A DNA stretch of 35,712 bases. Source: Flavobacteriales bacterium (GTDB lineage Bacteria; Bacteroidota; Bacteroidia; Flavobacteriales_F; PHOS-HE28). The notes beneath the pieces were generated by a model. That model worked only from the letters and a program-made list of their open reading frames with translations, was not told where the DNA came from and did no database searches. The stretch covers positions 1 to 35,712 of the forward strand of contig JAGQVN010000070.1 of NCBI GenBank assembly GCA_020437905.1, given 5' to 3'. Positions 1 through 8,536 of this stretch are shown one piece after another. Each line of letters begins with the position of its first letter. Position 1 is the first letter of the stretch. Position numbers and translations under genes: made by a program.

Positions 1-1
1 G

Positions 2-433
2 ATCCAGCTCGTGGCGGCCGTAGGTGCCATGTTGTTCGTTCGTCTCAGTGCGCGATTGGGCAATCTGAGAGCACTGGCATTAGGTGCTGCTTTCTGGACA
101 CTATTATGTGTAATGGCCTATCGGGTCGAGTTCGCAGGGCAGTTCTATGCTCTGGCGGCTGCCGTCGGATTGGTCATGGGTGGGAGCCAGGCCCTATCGC
201 GCTCCACCTATTCCAAGTTCCTGCCGGAGACCATGGACCACGCAAGCTATTTCAGTTTCTATGATGTGAGCTACTACGTCGGTACCGTGCTAGGCACCCT
301 AGCCTATGGGCTGGTCTACCAGATCACCGGCGATCTTCGGAACACGATCGTAGCCATCGGTTTGTTCTTTGTCCTGGGCCTTGTGCTCCTGCTGCGCGTT
401 CCACGCGAGGAGCAGATGGTCATGGCTGCCTGA
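2..433 (+). CDS. UMF1/Atg22-like MFS transporter, C-terminal part (cut by window edge)
   Basis: This is the last 143 residues of a transporter whose beginning lies outside the window; the frame is open from base 2. It is strongly hydrophobic, with about four to five membrane segments. The stretch GGSQALSRSTYSKFLPE, followed by a FYDVSYYVGTVLG-type loop, matches the conserved C-terminal half of UMF1-family MFS proteins (related to yeast vacuolar effluxer Atg22), where an S/Q-rich loop precedes an F-x-F/Y-YDVS motif. The substrate of bacterial members is not established, so none is assigned. It would act in the inner membrane. The lhgO gene starts 21 bp after its stop but has its own -7-like element, so co-transcription is possible but not required. 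Confidence 0.8.
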   Translation: MQLVAAVGAMLFVRLSARLGNLRALALGAAFWTLLCVMAYRVEFAGQFYALAAAVGLVMGGSQALSRSTYSKFLPETMDHASYFSFYDVSYYVGTVLGTLAYGLVYQITGDLRNTIVAIGLFFVLGLVLLLRVPREEQMVMAA

Positions 434-440
434 ACCCCGG

Positions 441-448
441 TATCTTCG
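441..448 (+). promoter_or_regulatory. -7 element upstream of lhgO (TATCTTCG)
   Basis: Matches the Bacteroidota -7 consensus TAnnTTTG at 7 of 8 positions, counting the two free positions. It sits 6 nt before the lhgO ATG, so a transcript would be leaderless or nearly so. I see no clear -33 element. Confidence 0.45.
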
Positions 449-454
449 CACTAC

Positions 455-1678
455 ATGAACAGTGACTGGGATGTGGTGATCGTGGGTGGTGGCATCGTGG
501 GTGCCGCTACGCTGTACAAGCTTCAGCAGCGAGCACCTGACCTGAAGTTGTTGCTGCTGGAGAAGGAGAACGTACTGGCCGACCACCAGACCGGGAACAA
601 CAGCGGTGTCATCCACAGTGGCATCTACTACAAACCCGGCAGCTACAAGGCCAGGAATTGTGTGGAAGGTCGCCGGGAGCTCGTCGAATTCGCACGCGCG
701 CACAACGTGCCGCATGATGTGTGTGGCAAACTGATCGTTGCCTTCGATGCCGGTGAGGTCGCGCGCCTGGATAAGATCTGGTCCAACGGTACCGCCAATG
801 GCATCGAGGACATGGAGCGCATCGGCCCCGATCGGGTCAAGGAGATCGAGCCGTTCTGCGAAGGACTGGAGGCGATCCGTGTGGGTTGTACAGGTATCAT
901 CGATTTTCGCAAGGCCACTGAGACCATGGCACAGGTGGCACGTGCGATACAACCGGCCAGCGCATTGCGCTTGGGCGAGGCCTACCGCTCCGTGGAATTG
1001 GATGGCGAGATCAGCGTGGTCCACACGGAGAAGGGAAGCCACCGCGCCCGTGCCGTGGTGTATTGCGCAGGCCTGCAAAGCGATAGGCTGGCCAAGGCGG
1101 ATGGGGTCCGTTTCCCCGAACGCATCGTGGGCTTCCGCGGGGACTATTACGAACTGACCGACAAGGGGCATCCCAAGGTCAAACACCTGATCTATCCTGT
1201 TCCGGATCCCCGCTTTCCCTTCCTGGGCGTCCACTTCACTCGGATGACCGATGGGAACATCGAATGCGGTCCGAACGCCGTGTTCACGTTCAAGCGCGAG
1301 GGTTACGGGAAGCTGGATTTCGACCTGCGTGATACCGTGGACGCGCTGAGCTACAAAGGGACCTGGAGCCTTTTCCTGAACAACATGAGCTACGGCATCG
1401 ATGAGTATCGGCGGGCCTTCAGCAAAGCTTTGTTCCTGCGGACCTTGCAGCGCCTCATTCCGTCGCTTGAAGCCGATGACATCCGACCCGGACGCAGCGG
1501 GGTGCGCGCCATGTTGCTTGGGACAGATGGGGCCATGGTGGACGATTTCCGCATCGAACGACGCGGGAGCCACATCCATGTGCTCAACGCACCTTCACCG
1601 GCGGCCACAGCCTCGCTTGCGATCGGGAACACCATCGCTGAAAAGGCCATTGCTGAATTGGGACTTGTATCGGCCTGA
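455..1678 (+). CDS. lhgO: L-2-hydroxyglutarate oxidase (LhgO/YgaF family)
   Basis: An FAD-dependent oxidase of 407 residues that oxidises L-2-hydroxyglutarate to 2-oxoglutarate, in E. coli passing electrons to the membrane quinone pool. The Rossmann FAD-binding motif GGGIVG is at residues 11-16, with the ribose-binding acidic residue at E36. The family stretch HQTGNNSGVIHSGIYY covers about residues 44-59, and a C-terminal RPGRSGVRA segment belongs to the DAO fold. Length is close to the E. coli enzyme (about 420). The ATG at 455 is chosen because it starts directly before the FAD-binding strand and lies 6 nt after a -7 element. The enzyme probably removes L-2-hydroxyglutarate formed by promiscuous dehydrogenases. 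A long antisense open frame here is a shadow. Confidence 0.93.
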   Translation: MNSDWDVVIVGGGIVGAATLYKLQQRAPDLKLLLLEKENVLADHQTGNNSGVIHSGIYYKPGSYKARNCVEGRRELVEFARAHNVPHDVCGKLIVAFDAGEVARLDKIWSNGTANGIEDMERIGPDRVKEIEPFCEGLEAIRVGCTGIIDFRKATETMAQVARAIQPASALRLGEAYRSVELDGEISVVHTEKGSHRARAVVYCAGLQSDRLAKADGVRFPERIVGFRGDYYELTDKGHPKVKHLIYPVPDPRFPFLGVHFTRMTDGNIECGPNAVFTFKREGYGKLDFDLRDTVDALSYKGTWSLFLNNMSYGIDEYRRAFSKALFLRTLQRLIPSLEADDIRPGRSGVRAMLLGTDGAMVDDFRIERRGSHIHVLNAPSPAATASLAIGNTIAEKAIAELGLVSA

Positions 1679-1702
1679 GCCGCCTCCCCGAGAGCTTCCT
1701 GG

Positions 1703-2248
1703 TCAGCTTGCGATGCGATACTGGTCGTGGAAACTATCCCAATCCCAGATGAAGAAGCCCATCAGTTCCGATACGCGTTTCAGGATGATCGGGTCGGGAA
1801 CGCGCTGCTCGGCGAAATAAGGCTTCTGATGTTCGAACAGGTCGTACTGATGGAAAAGCGCCAGGCTCATGGCCCGCACCGTGTTCTTGCTGGGTTGGTT
1901 CAGGCGCGCCATCAGGTTGTTCAAGCGTGAGCAATGCTGCTCCACCTCACTGGTGCGTGCCTGGGTAGCTTGGGCGAACTTGGAGATCGACAGGGAGACC
2001 AAGCGACGGTCCTGTCCCGGCGGCAGCTGCCGTTTCAATTCCATCAGATTGCCCGCCAGCACGATCAAGGCAAAGGCCGTGGCATCCTCTGTTTCTATGC
2101 CGGGTTCGGTAACGAACTCCGGCGAGTCCTTCAACTCCGCAACAATGGCGGGGAATCCTTTGTCGATCAACTCGAGCAATGCGTTCACGAACACATTGGC
2201 CAGTTTCTCCTCCGTGATCTTCTTCTTTCCGAAAATCGTTGAGATCAT
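1703..2248 (-). CDS. conserved hypothetical helical protein
   Basis: A soluble protein of 181 residues from the ATG at 2248. An upstream in-frame start at 2290 would add 14 residues of poor character (MVPDLPHLRTDQAR), whereas the start at MISTIFGKKK fits better. There is no signal peptide or membrane segment. The sequence is mostly predicted helix, begins with a basic FGKKK patch and ends with an aromatic stretch (FFIWDWDSFHDQYR). I do not recognise a characterised family and assign no function. It is convergent with lhgO (24 bp between stops) and divergent from the DinB-fold gene at 2343, so it is probably monocistronic. Codon use looks like that of its neighbours. Confidence 0.8.
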   Translation of the reverse strand: MISTIFGKKKITEEKLANVFVNALLELIDKGFPAIVAELKDSPEFVTEPGIETEDATAFALIVLAGNLMELKRQLPPGQDRRLVSLSISKFAQATQARTSEVEQHCSRLNNLMARLNQPSKNTVRAMSLALFHQYDLFEHQKPYFAEQRVPDPIILKRVSELMGFFIWDWDSFHDQYRIAS

Positions 2249-2309
2249 GCGGGCTTGGTCGGTGCGAAGGTGGGGGAGGTCCGGCACCATGCAAAGGGCG
2301 GATCACGCT

Positions 2310-2317
2310 TATTTTTA
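2310..2317 (+). promoter_or_regulatory. possible -7 element for the DinB-fold gene (TATTTTTA)
   Basis: Matches TAnnTTTG except for the last base, in the AT-richest part of the 94 bp divergent gap. It is 25 nt before the ATG at 2343, which would leave a short normal leader. Confidence 0.35.
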
Positions 2318-2342
2318 ACACGGTTATCCACCCCAACTGTTC

Positions 2343-2813
2343 ATGACCGAAGCCATCCACCAGTTCGCGGACTATGACCGTTGGGCCACGGTGCGGCTTC
2401 TGGACCGTTCCATGGAACTCGGAGAGGGTCATTTGGATGCACCTGCGACCAGCAGTTTCGGCACGCTGCGCCTCACCTGGATGCACATCCGCGATGCCTG
2501 TCATGTTTGGTACTGTCGGCTGATCGGTCAGGTGCATCGGTGGCCCGCGGAAGAGAGTTCCGGTATGGAGAGCGTTCTCCGCTATGTGGATCCGTTCCAT
2601 AATCTGGTAGTTGGCATGGACCCGCGGGCACTCCAGCAGGTCGTTCGGTACAGCGATCTCGCTGGCAACGCTTACGAGCAACCGGCCTGGCAGCTGATCC
2701 TGCACTGCTTGAACCATTCCACCTTCCACCGTGGTCAGGTGGTTACGCAACTGCGGCAGCTTGGGCAGGACAGGATCCCGCGCACCGATCTGGTCGCCTA
2801 TCAGCGTACCTAG
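2343..2813 (+). CDS. DinB-fold (DinB/YfiT-like) metal-binding protein
   Basis: A 156-residue four-helix-bundle protein of the DinB/YfiT-like superfamily, whose members bind a divalent metal through three histidines; several are thiol transferases, others are uncharacterised. The likely metal ligands are H48 (in TWMHIRDACHVW), H125 and H129, the last two forming the typical H-x3-H-R-G-Q signature. The N-terminal FADYDRWA matches the usual first helix of the family. It is cytosolic, with no signal peptide. It stands alone: the upstream gene diverges, and purB ends 12 bp beyond its stop on the other strand. The substrate cannot be told from sequence. A second, more distant DinB-fold gene lies at 27648. 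Confidence 0.87.
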   Translation: MTEAIHQFADYDRWATVRLLDRSMELGEGHLDAPATSSFGTLRLTWMHIRDACHVWYCRLIGQVHRWPAEESSGMESVLRYVDPFHNLVVGMDPRALQQVVRYSDLAGNAYEQPAWQLILHCLNHSTFHRGQVVTQLRQLGQDRIPRTDLVAYQRT

Positions 2814-2825
2814 GATTAGAGCAGC

Positions 2826-4190
2826 TCAGGGCATCACCCGCCCGAGCAGGTCCAGACCGGTGTAGTTGTGTGGACTTAAGGCATGCAGCCGTGTCTTGAC
2901 CGCTTCCTCCACCTCCAAGGTTTCGATGAACGCTGCGATATCCTCCCGGCCTAACGTGGCCTTCCCACGGGTCAGGTCCTTCAGACGCTCGTACGGCTCA
3001 GGATAACCGGCGCGGCGCAGAATGGTCTGGATCCCTTCCGCGACCACTGCCCAGTTCGCTTCAAGCTCCCGCTGCAGGGTATCCTCACGGAGCACGAGCT
3101 TCCCCAGGCCCTTGGCGATCGCATCCACCGCGAGCAAGGTATGCGCGATCGGCACCCCGATGTTCCGGGTCACCGTGCTGTCGGTCAGGTCGCGCTGCAT
3201 TCTGCTGATGGGCAGCTTGGTGCTCAGGTGAGTGAACAGGGCGTTGGCCACGCCAAGATTGCCTTCCGCGTTCTCCAGATCGATCGGATTCACCTTGTGC
3301 GGCATGGCGCTGCTTCCCACCTCACCGGCTTTCGTACGCTGGCCGAAGCGTTCCATGCTGATGTACTGCCAAAGGTCGCGGCAGAGGTCCATCAAGATCA
3401 CGTTCACGCGGCGCATTCCATCGAACAGTGCGGCCATGTCGTCATAATGCTCGATCTGCGTGGTGAACTGCTGCCGATCGAGGCCGAGGCTCTTGATCAA
3501 ACCGTTCGCGAAGGCCACCCAATCCACCTCCGGATAGGCTGCATGGTGTGCATTGAAATTACCCGTGGCCCCACCGAACTTGGCGCTCATGGGCACCTCG
3601 CGCAAGAGCTTCAGTTGCCGGTCCATGCGCTCCACGAAAACCTGTATCTCCTTCCCCAGCCGGGTGGGGGAAGCCGGTTGACCGTGGGTCAGCGCAAGCA
3701 TCGGGACCCGGGCCCAGTCAAGCGCCAGTCCGTGTAATTGATCCCGGAGACCGATGAGCGCAGGTAGCAGGTCCTCGAACAGGAGCTCCTTCAGCATCAA
3801 AGGCAGCGCCGTGTTGTTCACGTCCTGGCTGGTCAGACCGAAGTGGATGAACTCCTTGTAGGCTGAAAGGCCATGCGCTTCAAGCTGTTCCTTCAGGAAG
3901 TATTCCACCGCCTTCACGTCGTGGTTCGTGGTCCGTTCGATCGCCTTCACGCGCTCGGCATCGGCCGTATTCAAGGACCCGCACCGCTTCGACCAGCCTT
4001 CCAGCTTGTCCTTCGGAATGTCCTTCAGCTCGGGTAAGGGCATCGCGCACAAGGCCCGGAAATAGGCTACTTCGACACGTATCCGATAGGTGATCAGGGC
4101 CTGTTCGGACACCCGGTCAGCCAAGGCAAGGGTCTTGTCGTGATAGCGGCCATCGATCGGTGAGATGGCGTTGAGCGGACTGAGCGACAT
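2826..4190 (-). CDS. purB: adenylosuccinate lyase
   Basis: PurB catalyses two steps of purine synthesis: release of fumarate from SAICAR, and from adenylosuccinate to give AMP. The 454-residue length equals the E. coli-type enzyme (456). The fumarase/aspartase superfamily signature SSAMPHKVNP is at residues 293-302, on the flexible loop carrying the catalytic serine, and LTHGQPAS supplies the likely catalytic histidine (H169). The N-terminus LSPLNAISPIDGRY is typical of PurB. The open frame extends 42 codons upstream, but that part is unlike the family and crosses the EI24 gene start. The ATG at 4190 fits both the protein family and a perfect -7 element 6 nt away. Together with purL it supplies purine synthesis, but the two are not in one operon. 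Confidence 0.97.
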   Translation of the reverse strand: MSLSPLNAISPIDGRYHDKTLALADRVSEQALITYRIRVEVAYFRALCAMPLPELKDIPKDKLEGWSKRCGSLNTADAERVKAIERTTNHDVKAVEYFLKEQLEAHGLSAYKEFIHFGLTSQDVNNTALPLMLKELLFEDLLPALIGLRDQLHGLALDWARVPMLALTHGQPASPTRLGKEIQVFVERMDRQLKLLREVPMSAKFGGATGNFNAHHAAYPEVDWVAFANGLIKSLGLDRQQFTTQIEHYDDMAALFDGMRRVNVILMDLCRDLWQYISMERFGQRTKAGEVGSSAMPHKVNPIDLENAEGNLGVANALFTHLSTKLPISRMQRDLTDSTVTRNIGVPIAHTLLAVDAIAKGLGKLVLREDTLQRELEANWAVVAEGIQTILRRAGYPEPYERLKDLTRGKATLGREDIAAFIETLEVEEAVKTRLHALSPHNYTGLDLLGRVMP

Positions 4191-4196
4191 GGCCCG

Positions 4197-4204
4197 CAAA
4201 GGTA
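4197..4204 (-). promoter_or_regulatory. purB -7 element (TACCTTTG)
   Basis: A full match to TAnnTTTG on the minus strand, ending 6 nt before the purB ATG, which supports the start at 4190 and predicts a leaderless or nearly leaderless mRNA. Confidence 0.6.
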
Positions 4205-4241
4205 CACGGACCGCCAGCTCCAGCAGGCGGGAAGGGCCGGT

Positions 4242-4249
4242 TAAATTCG
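4242..4249 (+). promoter_or_regulatory. -7 element of the EI24-domain gene (TAAATTCG)
   Basis: Seven of eight match to TAnnTTTG, 4 nt before the ATG at 4254. It shares the 63 bp divergent gap with the purB promoter. Confidence 0.5.
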
Positions 4250-4253
4250 TGCC

Positions 4254-5069
4254 ATGCATCAGGTCCTCGCCGGGGTGGAAGGCTTCATGAAGGCGGGTCG
4301 TTTCATGCTGAAGCACCGCATGGCATGGATGTTCCTGGTGCCGGTGCTATTGTGGATCGCGTTCGCCCTCGGTGTCTACGAGCTGACCCGGTCCTTGGTG
4401 GATGCCCTGGGGGAACGTGTTGCAGCCTGGTTCAGCCTGGAGCTTCCAGCACAGGAACGTGAAGGTCTTCAGGGCTTCTGGGACAGCTTGCTGCGATGGT
4501 TGTCTGGCTCGGGTGAACTACTTGTCCTGATTGTATTGAAGGTGGCCCTGTTCTTCCTCTTCGCCTTGGTGAACAAATACGCGGTGCTGGTTCTGCTGTC
4601 GCCACTGCTGGCCTACGCCAGCGAACGTGCGGAGCAGGTGCTTTCGGGAGTTGAGCGTCCCTTCCAGCTGGGACAAATGCTATGGGAGACCGGGCGCGGT
4701 GCTGCGATCGCGCTGCGCAATGGCGCTGTGGAGGTCTCCATCAATCTGGTCCTTTGGGTGGCGACCTTGTTCCTGCCTATCCTCGCACCTTTCACGGCTG
4801 CGCTGCTCTTCCTGGTCTCTGCATACTTCTACGGGTTCAGCATGTTCGATTACATCTTCGAGCGCAGGCGGACACCCATCGGACAGAGCTTTGCGGAAAT
4901 GAACAAGCGCCTGGGGATGGTGGTCGCCAACGGGGCCTTGTTCAGCCTGCTGATGAAGGTCCCGGTACTCGGTATCACCACGGCCCCGCTCCTCGCTGCG
5001 GTGGGTGCGGTCCTGGCCATATATAAGGAGGAACCTTCCCTCATCAGGGACGTTCGATCAATTCAATGA
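4254..5069 (+). CDS. EI24 / CysZ-like membrane protein
   Basis: An integral membrane protein of 271 residues with about four to six hydrophobic segments (for example around residues 23-42, 91-118, 165-200 and 225-250). The order of segments and the central NKYAVLVLLSPLLAYASERAE region resemble the EI24-domain family that includes the sulfate transporter CysZ. Bacteroidota members are mostly annotated only as EI24 domain-containing, and no cysteine-biosynthesis gene is nearby, so sulfate transport is not assigned. The hybrid kinase gene starts 9 bp after its stop on the same strand, so the two are probably co-transcribed from the element at 4242. Confidence 0.75.
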   Translation: MHQVLAGVEGFMKAGRFMLKHRMAWMFLVPVLLWIAFALGVYELTRSLVDALGERVAAWFSLELPAQEREGLQGFWDSLLRWLSGSGELLVLIVLKVALFFLFALVNKYAVLVLLSPLLAYASERAEQVLSGVERPFQLGQMLWETGRGAAIALRNGAVEVSINLVLWVATLFLPILAPFTAALLFLVSAYFYGFSMFDYIFERRRTPIGQSFAEMNKRLGMVVANGALFSLLMKVPVLGITTAPLLAAVGAVLAIYKEEPSLIRDVRSIQ

Positions 5070-5078
5070 GACCCTGAC

Positions 5079-7739
5079 ATGCACGGCAGCGAGACCCCTT
5101 GGTGGAATTCCCTGACCACGCGGACCACGCTGCTGTTCCTGGTGTTGTTGGTGACGAGTACCCTGCTTGCAGGTTTGTTGGTCTACCGCGGTGATCGGGA
5201 TGGTTTTGTAGAACAGGAACGCGCTGAGCTCGTGCAGGACCTCGACCTTGCGGAAGCGCGTATCAGCTCCTTCATCGAAACGCTTGGAGCGGATATTGAA
5301 TTCCTTTCCCGGAACGATCAGTTGACCCGCTTCGTAGCCACGGTCCATCAGGGCGATAGTCTCCGGTTCCTAGAGGATCGGGAGCGCGTCGCCCTGTTGT
5401 TCTCCAGTCTGATCCAGAGCCGGCCTTCGTACGCCCAGGTCCGGTTCATCGCGAACGATAGTGCCGGCATGGAGCTGGTTCGCTTCGACCGGAACGATGA
5501 ACGCGTGACCAGGACGGTTGGCGTGGAGCTCCAGTCCAAAGGGGGCCGCGAATACTTCAGGCAGATCATGCGAACACCTGCGGGACAGGTGTATTTCTCC
5601 CGGATCGACCTCAATAAGGAACGAGGTCGCGTTTCGAGACCCTTCATGCCCACACTTCGGGCCGCAGCCGCGCTTGTCGGCCAGAATGGCCAGGTACAGG
5701 GAGCGGTCGTCATCAATGCCGACCTCCGTCCCCTGTTCCAGAGCCTCGCGGCCCATATGCTTCCGCACCAAGGGGTCGTACTGGCACGCAGCGATGGTGA
5801 GCTGCTGCTGCATCCGGATACCTCGCTCACGTTCCGAAGCGAGTTCGGTGGGACGTCCAGGCTCGGTGATATGCTGGATACGACAGGTGTGTTCGAAACT
5901 GGGACCAAGATCATAGGTGATGAGATCTGGGCTGTCGATCAGGTGCATATCCCCGGAGGACCACCCCTGCTTCTCTGTACGACCACGGATACGGCTCCGT
6001 TCCTGGCCGAATTGCGATCGAGAAGGGCTCGGGCATTGACCATCACCAGCGCGGTGGCTGCTTTGTTCGCGGTGCTCGCCTTGTTCTTAGTGCGGACCGT
6101 GGTGGGTCCCCTGCGCGTGATCTCTCAACGCATTGGTTCGTTCGCAAATGGAGAGCCGGTCGCAGCGTTACCGGTGACTCGGAAGGATGAGGTCGGCGAG
6201 CTGGCTCGCAGCTTCCAACAGATGCAGCAGCGCATCGATCAACGGGTGAAGGAGGTGAAGGATGCACTTTCGAAGGCCAAGGACGCCGATCGCCAACGGC
6301 GGGATCTGGTGGCCAACATGAGCCATGAGGTCCGGACCCCGTTGAATGCCATACTGGGAATGAGCGATGCATTGGGATCTTCGGGGCTGTCCGAAGCGGA
6401 TGGAGAAAAGCTTTCGGTGATCCAGCGGTCGGCGAGCAGGTTGCTGGGCCTGGTGGACGATCTTCTTGTGCAGGCACGCTTGGATGCCGGTCGTATCGAA
6501 CTCAGGCCCCGATCCTTTGACCCCATGGAAGTATTGAAGGACCTGATGCAGGCGCACCGTCCGGGAGCTCAGCGAAAGGGCCTGGCCTTGCGGCTGGACG
6601 CAGCAGACATTCCAGAGCGGTTCGTCACAGACCCGCTTCGTCTGCACCAGGTCCTGGACAACCTGGTCGGGAACGCCATCAAGTTCACGACCAGAGGTCA
6701 GGTGGATCTTCGAGTAAGAAGCGGAGCGGATCCGACCACTCTGGAGATCATTGTCGAGGACACGGGGCCCGGCATCCCTGAGGATGCGCATCTGAAGGTC
6801 TTCGAGCGGTTCGAACATGCCCGGGATGAGGATGGTGCAGCTCCGGGGGCGGGTCTCGGGCTGGCGATCACCCGCCAGTTGGTGGCATCCCTGCAAGGAA
6901 CGATCGAGATGGAAAGCGAGGTGGGTCGAGGGACACGGTTCCGCCTGCTCCTCCCGGCGCTTCAGGAGGTCAGGCGAACCAGCTCGATCGTCCTGCCCGA
7001 CGACTTGACCGCTGGCATCCATGTGCTCTACGTGGAGGATGTGTATACCAACCGGATGCTGATGGAACAATTCGCGGAACGCTTCGGTTGGCAATTGACC
7101 GTAGCGGAGGACCCGGCCCAGGCCATCGCGAGCATTGGCCCCTTCGATCTGATGCTCATCGATCTGGACCTGGGTGAGGGCATGGGTGGGCATGAACTTG
7201 CCGCGAGGCTCAGGGGGTTGACGCGGTTCCGTCATACGCCGATGATCGCGGTCACGGCATTCACCGATCCGGATAAGGAATTGGAAGCGCTTAAGGCTGG
7301 GATGAACGACCGGATCACCAAACCGATCGACCGCGATAGGCTGTTGCGGAAAGCAGCGTTCTGGACCGATCGCTGGGTCGGGGATCATATGGAAGAACCT
7401 GATCTGAACGCCCTTGGCGCCCAATTCGATCACGACACGAACAGCATGCGCAAGGCTCTTCGGCAGTATCGGAAGGAGTTCGCCACGTGGCGCATTGAAC
7501 TGGAAAAAGCCTTACAGGCATCGGACCCGGACGAGCTCCAGCGGGTTCAACATCGTTTGACACCTCACTTCAAACTGCTCGGGTTGTCGCATTCACTGAG
7601 CATGCTGGCCGATCTGGACATTGATATCCGAAATGATGAGTTGCTGGATCAGCTTCAGGCAGCGTTCCTAAGTTGCGAACGGGCCTTCCTCAAGGCGATG
7701 TGCGAACTGGACGCTACAACAGGTCCAGGCGAGCCATGA
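5079..7739 (+). CDS. hybrid sensor histidine kinase (CACHE-like sensor, HAMP, HisKA, HATPase, REC, Hpt-like)
   Basis: A membrane-bound hybrid kinase of 886 residues. Order: membrane segment about 15-36; extracytoplasmic sensor about 37-312 resembling dCACHE_3/LuxQ-type sensors (SYAQVRFIANDSAGMELVRFD at 117-137 is diagnostic); second membrane segment about 319-340; HAMP about 341-393; HisKA with phospho-accepting H416 in NMSHEVRTP; HATPase with LDNLVGNAIKFT, DTGPGIP and GAGLGLAI; a receiver about 647-760 with D695 and K748; and a C-terminal helical tail about 775-875. That tail resembles an Hpt domain, with H825 in HRLTPHFKLLG aligning to the usual HxLKGxAxxLG. A complete internal phosphorelay is therefore plausible. 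The gene follows the EI24 gene by 9 bp and overlaps the LytTR gene tail to tail by 26 bp. The ligand is unknown. Confidence 0.92.
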   Translation: MHGSETPWWNSLTTRTTLLFLVLLVTSTLLAGLLVYRGDRDGFVEQERAELVQDLDLAEARISSFIETLGADIEFLSRNDQLTRFVATVHQGDSLRFLEDRERVALLFSSLIQSRPSYAQVRFIANDSAGMELVRFDRNDERVTRTVGVELQSKGGREYFRQIMRTPAGQVYFSRIDLNKERGRVSRPFMPTLRAAAALVGQNGQVQGAVVINADLRPLFQSLAAHMLPHQGVVLARSDGELLLHPDTSLTFRSEFGGTSRLGDMLDTTGVFETGTKIIGDEIWAVDQVHIPGGPPLLLCTTTDTAPFLAELRSRRARALTITSAVAALFAVLALFLVRTVVGPLRVISQRIGSFANGEPVAALPVTRKDEVGELARSFQQMQQRIDQRVKEVKDALSKAKDADRQRRDLVANMSHEVRTPLNAILGMSDALGSSGLSEADGEKLSVIQRSASRLLGLVDDLLVQARLDAGRIELRPRSFDPMEVLKDLMQAHRPGAQRKGLALRLDAADIPERFVTDPLRLHQVLDNLVGNAIKFTTRGQVDLRVRSGADPTTLEIIVEDTGPGIPEDAHLKVFERFEHARDEDGAAPGAGLGLAITRQLVASLQGTIEMESEVGRGTRFRLLLPALQEVRRTSSIVLPDDLTAGIHVLYVEDVYTNRMLMEQFAERFGWQLTVAEDPAQAIASIGPFDLMLIDLDLGEGMGGHELAARLRGLTRFRHTPMIAVTAFTDPDKELEALKAGMNDRITKPIDRDRLLRKAAFWTDRWVGDHMEEPDLNALGAQFDHDTNSMRKALRQYRKEFATWRIELEKALQASDPDELQRVQHRLTPHFKLLGLSHSLSMLADLDIDIRNDELLDQLQAAFLSCERAFLKAMCELDATTGPGEP

Positions 7740-8394
7740 GCTGTTGACGATAGGTTGCGCTCACCGGGATGAGCTCGCCACCGACGAGCAGGTCCTGCGT
7801 ATCCAGTTTGACAACATGGGCCAGGTTCACCAGGTAACTACGATGTACACGTACGAAGTTGGAAGGCAGCTTCTTCTCCAGGTCCTTCATGTTCATCAAA
7901 CTGCTTACCTCTCCATTTCGCTGCACGAAGACGACATGGTTCGATTCACTTCGCACGAAGAGCACGTCACTGAGGTCCACCTGAACGATCTCGCTCCCGG
8001 AGCGAACAAAGACCCGATCGGATGATCTGGTGCCCGGTGGCATGGGGCCTTGTGCGAAGATCTTGTTCCAGGCCTGTTTGAAACGCTCGAACGAGACCGG
8101 TTTGATCAGATAATCCCGGACATCGAACTGAAAGGCTTCCAATGCGAAGGCCGGATCGCCGGTCACGATCACCACGGGACAGTTCGGCTTTTCTGCTTCA
8201 AGCAGGGCTCTTCCGTCCATGCCGGGCATGTCCAGGTCCAGGAGCAACAGCGCGGTGCCGCCCCAGCGCAGCGACCCGATCGCTGCGGTGCCATCACCAA
8301 CGAGCAGTACCTCGCTGTCCGGAGCGAGTTTCCGGCAATGGTGAGCCAGCTGCTGAGCGGTCAGGGGGTCGTCGTCCGCAATGACGATGCGCAT
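7714..8394 (-). CDS. LytTR-family response regulator
   Basis: A DNA-binding response regulator of 226 residues. The receiver (about 1-120) has the acidic pair in ADDDP (residues 6-10), phospho-acceptor D53 in LLLLDLDMPGMDG, and the conserved lysine in DYLIKP. The LytTR DNA-binding domain (about 125-226) has the typical pattern ILFVRSESNHVVFV, then MKDLEKKLPSNFVRVHRSYLVN, then GGELIPVSATYRQQL. It faces the hybrid kinase gene, and their 3' ends overlap by 26 bp. That position makes the kinase a plausible partner, although most LytTR regulators pair with LytS/His_kinase-type sensors, so this is inference. A -7-like element lies 4 nt before the start. Confidence 0.94.
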   Translation of the reverse strand: MRIVIADDDPLTAQQLAHHCRKLAPDSEVLLVGDGTAAIGSLRWGGTALLLLDLDMPGMDGRALLEAEKPNCPVVIVTGDPAFALEAFQFDVRDYLIKPVSFERFKQAWNKIFAQGPMPPGTRSSDRVFVRSGSEIVQVDLSDVLFVRSESNHVVFVQRNGEVSSLMNMKDLEKKLPSNFVRVHRSYLVNLAHVVKLDTQDLLVGGELIPVSATYRQQLMARLDLL

Positions 8395-8398
8395 GGTG

Positions 8399-8406
8399 CC
8401 AAGTTA
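8399..8406 (-). promoter_or_regulatory. -7 element of the LytTR regulator gene (TAACTTGG)
   Basis: Seven of eight match to TAnnTTTG on the minus strand, 4 nt before the ATG at 8394. Confidence 0.45.
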
Positions 8407-8536
8407 GGAGGACGCATCCGCTCGTTCGCATGTCGGACCGGCCGATCCGCATGACAGGAAGGCCAATTCACATGGCCACCCTTTCATGGCGTTCAGGGTC
8501 CTGATAGTTTCACAAGCCATCCAAAGACCTTGGACT

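Noticed and set aside
299-1579. 426-codon minus-strand open frame over lhgO
   Set aside because: Antisense to a clearly conserved enzyme; the protein has no recognisable domain and shows the composition expected of a GC-rich shadow frame.
6168-7433. 421-codon minus-strand open frame over the hybrid kinase
   Set aside because: Covers conserved kinase and receiver motifs on the other strand; no family resemblance of its own.
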